Assembly (NCBI GenBank): GCA_041394265.1
Contig: JAWKIO010000005.1
Coordinates: 3,162,001-3,226,000 of the forward strand
DNA from: Acidimicrobiales bacterium
GTDB lineage: Bacteria > Actinomycetota > Acidimicrobiia > Acidimicrobiales > SZUA-35
Direction: 5' to 3'
Length of the DNA stretch: 64,000 nucleotides
A model generated the notes under the pieces. The model saw nothing but the letters and a program-made list of their open reading frames with translations. It made no database searches and was not told the origin of the DNA. Position numbers and translations under genes: made by a program. Shown piece after piece: positions 49,827-58,845 of the stretch (within the stretch, counting starts at the first letter, position 1; the number at the start of each line of letters is the position of its first letter).

Positions 49827-50822
49827 ATGACCGGGACCCGCCCGCACGGACCGTGGATCGACCTGCACGCTCACCCCGGCCGCTGTTTCCTCGCCGGCTA
49901 CGACGACACCGCCCCTGCAGTCAGACAACTCGGCGCCGCCGCAACGGTGCCTTCGGTACGCGTCGCCGCCGAGGCCGGTGTTTGTTGTGTGAGCCTGTCG
50001 ACCGTTGCCGATCTGGCGGTGCTGCGAGCCAACGCCGCGGGCGGGCTCGGCGCCGGCCGAGAGTTCGAGCCCGGAGAAGCGCGTCGCGATCATGATCGCC
50101 AGCTGGCCGGTCTACGCACCGTGTTCGACGACGTCCGTCAGGTGCGCGCTGCCGCCGACATCACCGCCGCTCACCACGACGGTCGCGGATCGGGTTTCGT
50201 GTCATGCGAAGGCGCCGACTTTCTCGAAGGCGACACCTCGGGATTGGTCGATGCCCACCGGCTCGGGGCGCGGATGATCACACTGGTCCACTACCGGGTC
50301 AACGAACTCGGCGACATCCAGACCGAGGCGCCACGCCACGGTGGTCTGACCGGCTTCGGTCGTGAGGTCGTGACGGAGATGAACCGGCTGGGGATGATCG
50401 TCGACCTGGCCCACGCCACCTTCGAGACCACGATCGGTGCGCTCGAGGTCTCGACGGCGCCGATCGTGATCTCGCACAGCCATCTCGCCGGCCCGGGCGC
50501 AGCGCATCCACGGTTATTGACCGACGATCATGCTCGGGTCGTTGCCGACGCCGGAGGGCTGGTCGGCGCGTGGCCCGCCGGTGTGACGGCCACGACGTTG
50601 GAGGAGTACGTCGACGAGATCTGTCGCCTGGTCGACCTCATCGGCGTCGATCACGTGGCGATCGGGAGCGACCTCGACGCCAACTACCGACCGGTGCTGA
50701 CCGAGTATCGCCAATTCGGCGATGTCGCCCAGCAGCTCACCGACCGCGGCTTCGCCGCTGCCGACGTCGATTCGGTCCTCGGCGGCAACGTACTGCGGGT
50801 CTTCGCCGACGTGTGTGGTTGA
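49827..50822 (+). CDS. M19-family (renal-type) dipeptidase
   Basis: 331 aa metal-dependent dipeptidase. PWIDLHAHPGR near residues 9-19 carries the first zinc ligands, CEGADFLEGD the bridging Glu. HRLGARMITLVHYRVN, IVDLAHATFETTI and VISHSHLAG supply further His ligands, and VDHVAIGSDLDANY the Asp near 284-292. There is no signal peptide, so it is probably cytosolic. GAGGAG five bases before the ATG gives a clear ribosome-binding site. It converges on the RidA gene. Confidence 0.87.
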   Translation: MTGTRPHGPWIDLHAHPGRCFLAGYDDTAPAVRQLGAAATVPSVRVAAEAGVCCVSLSTVADLAVLRANAAGGLGAGREFEPGEARRDHDRQLAGLRTVFDDVRQVRAAADITAAHHDGRGSGFVSCEGADFLEGDTSGLVDAHRLGARMITLVHYRVNELGDIQTEAPRHGGLTGFGREVVTEMNRLGMIVDLAHATFETTIGALEVSTAPIVISHSHLAGPGAAHPRLLTDDHARVVADAGGLVGAWPAGVTATTLEEYVDEICRLVDLIGVDHVAIGSDLDANYRPVLTEYRQFGDVAQQLTDRGFAAADVDSVLGGNVLRVFADVCG

Positions 50823-50825
50823 TGG

Positions 50826-51251
50826 CTACGACGCGCCACGGTCGCTGCGAGGCGCCGCGCCCGGTTTGTAGGCGATCGCCTCGATCTCGACCGCGGCGCC
50901 CAGCGCCAGTCCGGCCCGGCCGACCGTGATCCGGGCCGGAGGCGTCACGCCGTCGAAGAACGCCTCGTAGGCGGCGTTCATCTCGCCGAAGTGCGCCATG
51001 TCGTCGACGAACACCGACACCTTGACCAAGTCGTCGAACGTGGCGCCGACGGCTTCGAGGATGTGCCCGATATTGGTCATGGTCTGGGTGGTCTGACGGG
51101 CCATGCCTCCCTCGACGAGTGCCAGCTCGCCGGGTTTGGTGCCGAGCGTGCCCGACACGTGGATCCAGCCGTCGGCGACGGTGCAGTGGCAGAACTGGGG
51201 GAGGCGGGCAAGGCCTTCGACGACGACTCGGTGGATGGCGGGTGCGCTCAT
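50826..51251 (-). CDS. RidA-family protein
   Basis: 141 aa. RidA proteins hydrolyse reactive enamine/imine intermediates to keto acids. WIHVSGTLG, TNIGHILEAVGATFDDLVKV and the signature PPARITVGRAGLALGAAVEI, including the carboxylate-binding Arg, are present. Start ATG 51251. It lies just downstream of a VOC gene on the same strand, perhaps in one unit. Confidence 0.88.
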   Translation of the reverse strand: MSAPAIHRVVVEGLARLPQFCHCTVADGWIHVSGTLGTKPGELALVEGGMARQTTQTMTNIGHILEAVGATFDDLVKVSVFVDDMAHFGEMNAAYEAFFDGVTPPARITVGRAGLALGAAVEIEAIAYKPGAAPRSDRGAS

Positions 51252-51283
51252 GACGCCATGGTTGCGGTGATCGCCGCGATGCG

Positions 51284-51688
51284 TCAATCGACCGGTCGGG
51301 GACCGAGCAGATCCCAGCGGTTTCCGGCGATATCGCGGAAGACGACGACCGGTCCGTAGGGCTCGCTGCGGGGTTCGCCGACCAGTTCGACGCCTGCGGC
51401 TCGCATGCGGGCGAGGGCGGCGTCGAAGTCGTCGACCCGCAGGAAGAACCCGACACGTCCGGCTGTCTGCTCGCCGACAATGGCCCGCTGCACGTCACCG
51501 TCGGCCTGGGCGAGGAGGATGCCCGTCGCAGCCAGCGGAGGACGAACAACGACCCAGCGCTTCGGCCGCCCGTCGTTGGTCTCGGATGGCACGTCCTCGA
51601 CGAGGTCGAAGCTGAGGACGCCGACGAAGAAGTCGATTGCCTCGTCGTAGTCCTCGACCACGATGGTGACCAGCTCGAGATGGCTCAT
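51284..51688 (-). CDS. VOC-family protein
   Basis: 134 aa, one complete vicinal-oxygen-chelate unit of two beta-alpha-beta-beta-beta modules: HLELVTIVVEDYDEAIDFFVG at the start and VVVFRDIAGNRWDLLG at the end, with Glu/His-type metal ligands not fully conserved. Function unknown; some relatives are glyoxalases or antibiotic-binding proteins. TAGGCT (51700-51695 on the minus strand) ends six bases before the ATG, overlapping the end of the next gene upstream. Confidence 0.8.
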   Translation of the reverse strand: MSHLELVTIVVEDYDEAIDFFVGVLSFDLVEDVPSETNDGRPKRWVVVRPPLAATGILLAQADGDVQRAIVGEQTAGRVGFFLRVDDFDAALARMRAAGVELVGEPRSEPYGPVVVFRDIAGNRWDLLGPRPVD

Positions 51689-51697
51689 GGGCCGAGC

Positions 51698-53179
51698 CTA
51701 CGAGGCCTGCGGCTCCGCTGGCGCAGCTGGTGGAGGAGGCGTCGGTGCCGGAGGAGCCGGTGCCGGAGCCGGCGGTGTGGGCCGACGCCGACGCCAGCTG
51801 CGGAGCAACCAGCCGGCGCCGACGAGGAACGGCACCAAGACCAGCAGCGGCAGGACGAAGCCGATCGTCACGAGCACTGCCGACCAGATGCCGGAGATCA
51901 CGATCTTGCCCTGGTCGAATCCGTCGCCAAAGCCGGGAGCGTCGTCGCTCGGCGTGACCCGGATCGTCGAGTTGCGAATCGTGGAGACCGGTGGGCCCGC
52001 TGGCTCCTCGCCCTCGACGGCCACCGGTTGACCACCGGCGACGGTTCGTGTCTGCACCGTTCGCTCGGCCGTGGTCTCGAAGGCGACGATGATGCTCTGG
52101 CCAGGTTGCAGCGTGTCATCGAGGCTGCCGTAGACCGTGACGAGCGCCGTGGTGTCGTCGATCCCGAGCACGGTGTCGACCAGCGTGAGATCCGTGAGCG
52201 CCTGGTCACCGGCGTTGAGCAACTCGAAGCACATGGTGAGATCCGTCCCGGCCTCGATGCGGTTGTCAGCCTGGCCCGGACACGACAGGCCGCCGTTGTG
52301 CTCCTCGTACGACGTGACCGTGAGCTGCAGATTGTTCTCGACACGGTCCTGGGTGAGGATCAGCGTGATCGTCGCCAGGTCGACCTGGTCCTGCAGCGTG
52401 CGGATCTGGCCCCGCATCACCTCCAGCTCGGTCTCGCGCTCGAGGAGCAGTCGCTCGACTTCTGCGAACTCGGTGAGATCGGTGGTCTCCTCGAGCGCGG
52501 CTCGGAGGCGTGCGACCCCGAGTTCGGCCACCTGGATGCGGCTCTCGAGATCGACGACTCGTTCGGTGACGTCGTCGGCCGAGATGACCTGGTTGCGCAG
52601 CTCGCCGATCCCATCGAGTGCCGCAAGTGCGGTATCGAAGTCGGCCGGTCGCACCTTGAACACGAACACCGATCGAGGCTCGGCCCCGCCGATCGAGTCC
52701 TGGCCGAAGACGAAGCCGCCGGCTCGCTCGACCGCGTCGACTGCCGCCACCCCGGCCGACGTTACATCGTCGACGTCGACCTCGATCGTCGCGGTGTAGA
52801 TGATCGAGCGGTTGAGCTCGGCGGCGGTGAGGCCGGCCTGCTGCGTGCCTCCGGGCGACCCGTTGGTACCGGCCGAGTCCTCGGCCGTAGAGGGACCTTC
52901 GGTGGCTGCGTCGGCCTCGGTATCGGCGCTGTCGCCCGCTTCCTCTGTCGATTCGGCAGCGATCATGGAGGAGTCGTCGGCGACGCCCTCGGCCGCTCCC
53001 GCATCCGACCCCTCGGCTGCGTCGCTGGCCGGTGCGAACGACCGGTCCTCGGTGGCGCTGTCGTCACCGTTGCCTCCGCACGCCGTCAGGGCAACGGCCA
53101 TGGCGACCGCGGCCGTCAACGGTCGCGTCCGGGTGCTCGCTCGGTCCCGGGTCGTCAGTGGGTGGTCTGCTCGGCTCAT
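51698..53179 (-). CDS. DUF4349 lipoprotein with C-terminal membrane helix
   Basis: 493 aa. Lipobox ALTAC (Cys34) follows a hydrophobic stretch. Residues 35-115 are a low-complexity acidic Ala/Ser/Asp/Glu linker. The DUF4349 domain (about 120-300) has the typical NRSIIYTATIEVDVDDV and a coiled coil (ERVVDLESRIQVAELGVARL ... LERETELEVMRGQIRTLQDQ). A second beta domain and a membrane helix near 433-458 follow, then a Pro-rich tail. Both ends would be membrane-linked. Function unknown. Strong AGGAGG six bases before the ATG. Confidence 0.85.
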   Translation of the reverse strand: MSRADHPLTTRDRASTRTRPLTAAVAMAVALTACGGNGDDSATEDRSFAPASDAAEGSDAGAAEGVADDSSMIAAESTEEAGDSADTEADAATEGPSTAEDSAGTNGSPGGTQQAGLTAAELNRSIIYTATIEVDVDDVTSAGVAAVDAVERAGGFVFGQDSIGGAEPRSVFVFKVRPADFDTALAALDGIGELRNQVISADDVTERVVDLESRIQVAELGVARLRAALEETTDLTEFAEVERLLLERETELEVMRGQIRTLQDQVDLATITLILTQDRVENNLQLTVTSYEEHNGGLSCPGQADNRIEAGTDLTMCFELLNAGDQALTDLTLVDTVLGIDDTTALVTVYGSLDDTLQPGQSIIVAFETTAERTVQTRTVAGGQPVAVEGEEPAGPPVSTIRNSTIRVTPSDDAPGFGDGFDQGKIVISGIWSAVLVTIGFVLPLLVLVPFLVGAGWLLRSWRRRRPTPPAPAPAPPAPTPPPPAAPAEPQAS

Positions 53180-53260
53180 CTCCGCCTCCTGGTGTCGTTG
53201 GATCGGCCGTTCCGACGAGCCTTCGGGGTGGGCTGGTTCCTGCTCGACGCACGCTGTCGT

Positions 53261-53288
53261 CGTTTCGACACCGTTTCGTCACGAAACG
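53261..53288. promoter_or_regulatory. Operator-like palindrome between DUF4349 and DUF4214 genes
   Basis: CGTTTCGT-C-ACGAAACG (53272-53288) is perfect. A further CGTTTCG lies upstream with an 11-bp period (53261-53267), giving three half-sites in the 246-bp divergent gap. No adjacent regulator gene is present. Confidence 0.5.
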
Positions 53289-53425
53289 ACGCCGGCGGTC
53301 ACTGCGTGCACGGCCACCGGTCGAACCTCATAGGTCGAAGTCGGCGGGCCGAAGCTGACGGTGACCTGGCTTGCCAGGCGGCCGAGCACGGAAGCGACGC
53401 CACTCCACGTCGAAGGAACGACTCC

Positions 53426-55306
53426 ATGAACAACGTTGACACCTCGGTCAGGGCGACCGACGTCTTGGAACCAACACGGCACCGCCGGGCGAGCACCACA
53501 CGAGCGCGGGCGAGCGGTGCGACCGCAGGCCTGCGAGCCCGAACGACCGTGGCACGCCGCATGCTTGCCGCCTGGGTGGTGTTGAGCGCGCTGGTCTTCG
53601 GCATCTCGAGTCCTGCGAGTAGCTCCTCGATGACGATGGAACCCGGCATCGTGTCCGTCGAATGCAGCGGTTCGTACGGCTCCATCGGTCGTATCACTGG
53701 CGCTGGGAGTAGCGAGGACATCTCGTTCGCCGCCTCGCCCGCCGCGCAGTTCCTCCCGGCCCGCTCCAGTTCGACCGGCAGCTACACGATGATCTGGAAG
53801 TGTGACCCGTCGCAGGCGGGGACCACGTGGACCGTCGTCGCCACCGGGGCGACCTCCGGCCGGACGACGACCTTCACGGTGATCGCCGACGCCGCACCGT
53901 TGCCGACACTTCCGGCAGCGGGGACCAACCTGCTGGCCAACGGCGGCATCGAATCAGGCTCGACCCCACCGTGGGCGATCATCGACCAGTCGGGAACGAC
54001 GACGATGACGAGCATCGCCACGTCGATGGCCCAGGCGGGCACTCGTGCGCTGTTGGCGAGCAGCGGCACCAGTGCCGGGGGGAGCGTTGGTCAAGACGTG
54101 GCCGCCCAGATCTCGGCCGGGCAGACCTTCACCTATTCGGTGTGGGTGAGACACCCGCACGTCGGCGGATCGCCCCAGGCGGCGTCGATCGTGCTCGAGA
54201 CGATCGGTGGCGAGACGGAGAGTTCGGTGCTGGCCATCACGGTGACCGATGTCTGGCAGCGGTTCGATGCGACCCTCTCGCTCGAAGCTCCGGGGCACAG
54301 CGGGCTCCGGGCCAAGGTCGTCATGGCAACACCGACATCGGCCAACCGTGGCACGTACCTCCTGGATTCCGCATCGCTGGTCCAGTCGAGCCCGAACCCG
54401 ATCGGACTGCTCGAACTGGTGGCCGGTGGCGTCGGCAGCGTCAGGGTGAAGGGCTACGCCATCGACCCCAACCAGCCCTACGACGCCGTGCCGATCGTGG
54501 TGTCGGTCGGTAGCGAAGCGACCCAGATCAAGGCCGACGTTGTTCGCAGCGACGTCGCCGCCATGTACCCCGTGGCGGGTCCGGTCCACGGTTTCGAGGC
54601 CCAACTCTCGACCGCAGCTTCGGGTGTCACGCTGGTATGTGTCACCGCACGCAACCTCGGAGCGGGCGGCGACTCGCCACTCGGTTGTGTCTCGGTGGTG
54701 ATCGGTACCGTCACGACCACGGTGCCGACGACGGTGGTGCCGACGACGGCCGTTCCGACCACCGTGGCGACGACGGCCCCGCCCACGACCGCCACACCGA
54801 CCACGGCAACACCGACGACGGCCACGCCGAGCACCGCAACACCGACGACGGCGACAACCACGACGGCGCCCGAGCCGCTCGGGCCGCAGACGCTCGACCC
54901 GGTGGCGCTCACCTCACTTTTCAACGCCGGGGACCTCATTTCGATGACGACCGCCCACGACTTCCAGCCCGGTGACGCCGACACGCTCCGGCTCTACTGG
55001 GCCTTCTTCAATCGCGAGCCCGACATCGCCGGGGCCAAGTATTGGATCGGGCTCAGCCGCACCGGGCTGACCCTCGACGACATGGCCTTCAACTTCGCCC
55101 GGTCCGACGAGTTCCAACGCACCTATGGCTCGGTCACCGACCACCAGTTCCTCGAGATCGTCTATCGCAACGTGCTCGGGCGGCGCTATGACGCCGCCGG
55201 CTATGACTACTGGCTCAGCATGATCGACGACGGCTTGTTGCGCAGCGGTGCCGTGCGTTGGATCGCAGCGAACGCCGAGTTCGTCGAGGCGCACCCCTAT
55301 CCCTGA
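53426..55306 (+). CDS. Secreted protein with CBM-like domain, Thr/Pro linker and DUF4214
   Basis: 626 aa. An Arg-rich N-terminus (RHRRASTTRARASG) precedes a hydrophobic export segment near 46-62 (LAAWVVLSALVFGISS). Residues about 165-310 resemble carbohydrate-binding jelly-roll modules (NLLANGGIESGSTPPWAI, GQTFTYSVWVRHPHVGG). A low-complexity Thr/Ala/Pro tract near 430-490 is followed by DUF4214 near 510-620 (LRLYWAFFNREPDIAGAKYW, FLEIVYRNVLGRRYDAAGYD). Probably a cell-surface or matrix protein. Start ATG 53426 with AAGGAA nine bases upstream; in-frame sequence upstream is antisense to the DUF4349 gene. Confidence 0.8.
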   Translation: MNNVDTSVRATDVLEPTRHRRASTTRARASGATAGLRARTTVARRMLAAWVVLSALVFGISSPASSSSMTMEPGIVSVECSGSYGSIGRITGAGSSEDISFAASPAAQFLPARSSSTGSYTMIWKCDPSQAGTTWTVVATGATSGRTTTFTVIADAAPLPTLPAAGTNLLANGGIESGSTPPWAIIDQSGTTTMTSIATSMAQAGTRALLASSGTSAGGSVGQDVAAQISAGQTFTYSVWVRHPHVGGSPQAASIVLETIGGETESSVLAITVTDVWQRFDATLSLEAPGHSGLRAKVVMATPTSANRGTYLLDSASLVQSSPNPIGLLELVAGGVGSVRVKGYAIDPNQPYDAVPIVVSVGSEATQIKADVVRSDVAAMYPVAGPVHGFEAQLSTAASGVTLVCVTARNLGAGGDSPLGCVSVVIGTVTTTVPTTVVPTTAVPTTVATTAPPTTATPTTATPTTATPSTATPTTATTTTAPEPLGPQTLDPVALTSLFNAGDLISMTTAHDFQPGDADTLRLYWAFFNREPDIAGAKYWIGLSRTGLTLDDMAFNFARSDEFQRTYGSVTDHQFLEIVYRNVLGRRYDAAGYDYWLSMIDDGLLRSGAVRWIAANAEFVEAHPYP

Positions 55307-55316
55307 CGGGATCGAA

Positions 55317-56147
55317 TCAGTTCGCAGCCTTCGGGATCGAGACGGGCGGACCAGCAGCAGGCGCTCCCGGCCTCGAGCTGGACGGTGTGCTCGGCGGGGG
55401 TGTCGTTGTCGAGACGGTCGTCGTCGACGTGACCGTGGTGACCCGAGTGGTGGACGTCGAACTCGAGGGTGAGGTGGTCGAAGTGGTGGATGGCGTCGAG
55501 GTGGCCGCCGTGTCGACCGTGGTCGATGTCGTGGCCGGACTGGTCGTGACGGTGGTGACGCTGGTGGACGGCGACGTGCTGACCAAGGTCATGGTCGGGT
55601 CGACCGGGAAGGGCTCGGTCGTTGTGGGCGCTGGTGGATCGGTCGTGCCCGGGCGGGCGACCGATGGCGTGCTCATCGTGGGGGTGGTGGTGGGCGGCGC
55701 CGAGGTGGTGGGAGCTGCGGTGGCCACCGTGGTCTCGGCCGGCGCCGGCTCGGTGACGGCGTCGGGCGCAGCAGTGCTCGCCGCCACGGTGGACGCGGTG
55801 GCCGCAACGTCGATCGTGGTCTCGGTGCTGTCGCTGACCGGAGCATCGGTGGCCGGAGCAGCGACGGCGGTGCTGGTCGACTCGGTGGCCGGCGTGGTCT
55901 CGGGGGCAGCGACGTCGGGTGCCGGCGCAGCGATCTCGTGGTCGATCGAGCTCGTCGGCTGCTGGCCGGTGGTCGACGCTGGGGCACCGACTGCTGCGGG
56001 CACACCGAGAGGGGTCAGCTGCGCTTCGCGCACCTGAACGGCCTGAATGGCGAGCGGCACCGCGACGAGCGCGGCCGTGACCGTGGAAAGCGAGAGTGCA
56101 AGATAGAACCGCGGCGAGCGGAGCGTTTCTCTGACCTGCTCGATCAT
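55317..56147 (-). CDS. Membrane-anchored Thr/Ser/Pro-rich (mucin-like) protein
   Basis: 276 aa. One N-terminal helix near 14-37 (FYLALSLSTVTAALVAVPLA) is followed by about 230 residues of Thr, Ser, Ala and Pro with few charges, a likely O-glycosylated stalk. AGGA precedes the ATG at 56147. The plus-strand ORF over the same DNA is Val-rich and is its shadow. It converges with the DUF4214 protein, whose linker has similar composition. Confidence 0.65.
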   Translation of the reverse strand: MIEQVRETLRSPRFYLALSLSTVTAALVAVPLAIQAVQVREAQLTPLGVPAAVGAPASTTGQQPTSSIDHEIAAPAPDVAAPETTPATESTSTAVAAPATDAPVSDSTETTIDVAATASTVAASTAAPDAVTEPAPAETTVATAAPTTSAPPTTTPTMSTPSVARPGTTDPPAPTTTEPFPVDPTMTLVSTSPSTSVTTVTTSPATTSTTVDTAATSTPSTTSTTSPSSSTSTTRVTTVTSTTTVSTTTPPPSTPSSSRPGAPAAGPPVSIPKAAN

Positions 56148-56311
56148 GGGCGTCCTGTATCGGGCCAGTGGAGGGAACCAGCGCCACTCTTTCTAGTGGT
56201 CATGTCCGGTTTGCTTGGCCAGGCGGGATGATTCACCTAGTAGCGTTTCGGAACCTTTCTCGCCGATTGTGCGTCTTCCACCGGCGCAGGTCGGTCGCTA
56301 TGTTTGGCCTC

Positions 56312-56875
56312 GTGGCCAACGAACCGGTGGTGACCAAGGCAGCGTGGCGGCGCCGAGCGCTCGACAACCGCACCTCGTTGCGAGTCGACAACGCCCGAAT
56401 CTGCTGGCACCTCGAGCGATTCCTACGTCGCGCCGATCTCGACGGTTGGGTGGTGGCGTTCGACCCGATGCCCGACGAGGTCGACCTGCGTCCGCTGGTC
56501 TTCGCCGACGATCCGGTGTGCCGATTCGCACTCACCCGGACCCCGACGAGTGGCCACGACCTGGGGATACATCCAGCCACGTCGGCGCTCGAGCGCCACC
56601 GGTACGGCTACCGCCAGCCGGTCGATGGATCGGCGATCGTGCCCGACGAAGAGGTCGTTGCCGTCCTCGTGCCGGGGCTTGCGTTCGATCATCGCGGCCA
56701 CCGCCTCGGGTTCGGTGCCGGCTACTACGACCGCCTGCTCGAGCGCCTCGGATCGGCGGTGCTGCGCATCGGTGTCAGCGACGGCTTCATCGTGTCGGAG
56801 CTCCCGATCGACGCCCACGACGTGGCGATGACCCACGTCGCCACCGAGGTCGGGGTGGTGCCGGCGCCCTGGTGA
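56312..56875 (+). CDS. 5-formyltetrahydrofolate cyclo-ligase
   Basis: 187 aa. It converts 5-formyl-THF to 5,10-methenyl-THF with ATP, feeding the pool used by FolD. The signature HRLGFGAGYYDRLLERL near residues 129-145 and N-terminal KAAWRRRALDNR are typical. VLVPGLAFDHRG precedes the signature. GTG 56312 lies seven bases after TATGTT (56299-56304) and is preferred to ATG 56300, which overlaps that hexamer. Confidence 0.88.
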   Translation: MANEPVVTKAAWRRRALDNRTSLRVDNARICWHLERFLRRADLDGWVVAFDPMPDEVDLRPLVFADDPVCRFALTRTPTSGHDLGIHPATSALERHRYGYRQPVDGSAIVPDEEVVAVLVPGLAFDHRGHRLGFGAGYYDRLLERLGSAVLRIGVSDGFIVSELPIDAHDVAMTHVATEVGVVPAPW

Positions 56876-56908
56876 TGCCCGCCCCGGCTCGATCAACGGG
56901 ATGCCGGC

Positions 56909-57718
56909 TCAGGTCCCGGTGAAGTCCGGCAGGCGCCGCTCGGCCATCGCCTTCACACCCTCCTGCCAATCGCTGGTCGCGGTGAGCCGCTCCTGCTCCG
57001 CCCGCTCCCGGTTCGTCGCCTCGCGGATGGCGGCGGGGAGGTGACCCCGCATGGTCTGCTTGATCGAGGCGACGGCAAGCGGCGCCGATCGGGCGATCTC
57101 GACGGCCAACTCGTGTGCGGTGGACCGGATGTCGGCGTCGGCGACGAAGCGATCGAGCAGGCCGATTCGATGCCCCTCTTCACCGTCGATCCGAGCGCCG
57201 GTGTAGAGCAGTTCGAGTGCCCGCTGCTGGCCGACCAGCGCCGGCAGGGTCACGCTCAGCCCGAAGCCCTGGTGGAAACCGAGGCGGGCGAAGTTCGCCG
57301 ACAACCGGGTGGCCGGGCCACCGACGCGGAAGTCGGCCATGCAGGCAAGTCCAAGCCCGCCGCCGATGGCAGCGCCCTGCACGGCGGCGACGATCGGCAG
57401 CTGGGCCGAGAACAGCTCGACGGCCTCGTCGTAGATGTGACGGTTCGCCAGCTCTTCGCCGTCGGTACTGGCAGCACTGGTGAGCTTCGCCTCCTCGGGA
57501 TCGAACGACGCTCCCGCACAGAAGTTCTTGCCCTCGGCCGCGAGCACGATGGCGCGCGCACCGGTGTCCTCGCACGAGCGGACGGCGGCGGCCAGGTCGT
57601 GCAGCATCTTGAGGCTGAAGAAGTTGTTGGGCGGTCGTTGGATCTCGACTGTTGCCACGTGCTGATCGTCGAGCTCGACGGCGATGTCACCGAACCGGGT
57701 CGTGTCGTTGTCTGCCAT
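56909..57718 (-). CDS. Enoyl-CoA hydratase/isomerase family protein
   Basis: 269 aa crotonase-fold enzyme: LAAEGKNFCAGASFDPEEAK near 58-77 and VQGAAIGGGLGLACMADFRV near 105-124 form the oxyanion hole. ARLGFHQGFGLSVTLPALVG is the active-site helix, where Gln-Gly stands in place of the usual Pro-x-x-Gly. Substrate unknown. A weak -10 (AAGACT on the minus strand) lies six bases before the ATG. It is divergent from an esterase gene across 71 bp. Confidence 0.87.
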   Translation of the reverse strand: MADNDTTRFGDIAVELDDQHVATVEIQRPPNNFFSLKMLHDLAAAVRSCEDTGARAIVLAAEGKNFCAGASFDPEEAKLTSAASTDGEELANRHIYDEAVELFSAQLPIVAAVQGAAIGGGLGLACMADFRVGGPATRLSANFARLGFHQGFGLSVTLPALVGQQRALELLYTGARIDGEEGHRIGLLDRFVADADIRSTAHELAVEIARSAPLAVASIKQTMRGHLPAAIREATNRERAEQERLTATSDWQEGVKAMAERRLPDFTGT

Positions 57719-57789
57719 TCGCCGAGTCTTCCCGAACTCGGAGCGCCCGTCGAATGGTCGGCGACGCACCGGCGTTCTAGCGTGCGGAG

Positions 57790-58740
57790 ATGCCTCTCGA
57801 TCCGCAGATCCAGCCCCTCGTCGACCTGATCAATGCCGCAGCCGCCGACGCGCCACCGGCCGACCAGCAAACGGCCGAGATGCGACGCGAGGGCTACCAC
57901 GGTCTCGTCGCCATCGCCGGGCCTGGCCCCGAGCTTCACGCCGTCGACGACGCGTCGGCACCGGGACCGAACGGCGACGTCGGCTTGCGCATCTACCGAC
58001 CGCTCCCGACACCGTCGGCGGGCATCCTCGTCTACTACCACGGTGGAGGCTGGTGCATCGGCGACCTCGACACCCACGACGAGGTATGCCGGTCGCTCGC
58101 CAAGCAGTCGGGGCAGACCGTGGTCTCCGTGGACTACCGCCTCGGCCCCGAGCACCGATTCCCGGCCGCCGTCGAAGACTCCTGGGCTGCGCTCGAGTGG
58201 GTGGCAGCGAACACTGCCGAGCTCGCCGTGGCGGGTGCTCCGATCGCCGTGGCGGGTGACTCCGCCGGCGGGAATCTCGCCGCGGTGATGTCGCTCATGG
58301 CCCGTGACAACGCGGGACCGGCCATCGCTGCCCAGCTGCTGATCTACCCGGGCGTCGACATGCTCGACACCCAGCGCTTCCCGTCGCACACCGAGAACGC
58401 ATCGGGCTACGTCCTCACCCGGGAGACGATGGACTGGTTCATGGCGCACTACCTCGAGCATCCTGACGATGCCGGGGACTGGCGGGCCTCGCCGCTGCGG
58501 GCGCCGTCGTTCGAGCGGCTGCCGCCGGCTCTCGTGATCACCGCCGAGTTCGATCCGCTGCGCGATGAGGGCGCGGCCTACGCAAAGGCGCTGGCCGATG
58601 CCGGGAACGAAGTCGAGCACCGGCTGTACGAGGGAATGGTGCACATCTTCTTCCAACTTGGACCCGTAGTGGGCAAGGGCGCCGAAGCCGTGGCCCAGGT
58701 GGCAGCGGCGGCTCGGGCTCACCTCCAACCGAGGGCGTAG
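57790..58740 (+). CDS. HSL-family (hormone-sensitive-lipase-like) esterase
   Basis: 316 aa alpha/beta hydrolase. The oxyanion motif is YYHGGGWCIGDLDTHD near 78-93; the nucleophile elbow is VAGDSAGGNLAA near 155-166. The Asp in ITAEFDPLRDEG near 254-265 and His in GMVHIFFQLG complete the triad. It hydrolyses short acyl esters; the natural substrate is unknown. TAGCGT ends six bases before the ATG (leaderless). The TetR-like gene downstream may regulate this region. Confidence 0.9.
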   Translation: MPLDPQIQPLVDLINAAAADAPPADQQTAEMRREGYHGLVAIAGPGPELHAVDDASAPGPNGDVGLRIYRPLPTPSAGILVYYHGGGWCIGDLDTHDEVCRSLAKQSGQTVVSVDYRLGPEHRFPAAVEDSWAALEWVAANTAELAVAGAPIAVAGDSAGGNLAAVMSLMARDNAGPAIAAQLLIYPGVDMLDTQRFPSHTENASGYVLTRETMDWFMAHYLEHPDDAGDWRASPLRAPSFERLPPALVITAEFDPLRDEGAAYAKALADAGNEVEHRLYEGMVHIFFQLGPVVGKGAEAVAQVAAAARAHLQPRA

Positions 58741-58845
58741 CGGTTGTCGAACTCGTGGTGCATCGCGGGTATCGGGCAAAACTGACCACGCCGAAGGTCC
58801 GATCGGCACTCGTTGGGCGCCAGACCCTCCCTCTACCTTGGTTTC

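Noticed and set aside
51680..53425. Upstream in-frame extension of the DUF4214 protein (1208-aa ORF)
   Set aside because: It runs antisense to the DUF4349 gene; the ATG at 53426 with a ribosome-binding site is the sensible start.
55258..56037. Val-rich plus-strand ORF of 259 aa
   Set aside because: Its Val repeats are the reverse of Thr/Ala codons of the minus-strand stalk protein, which has an anchor helix and ribosome-binding site.
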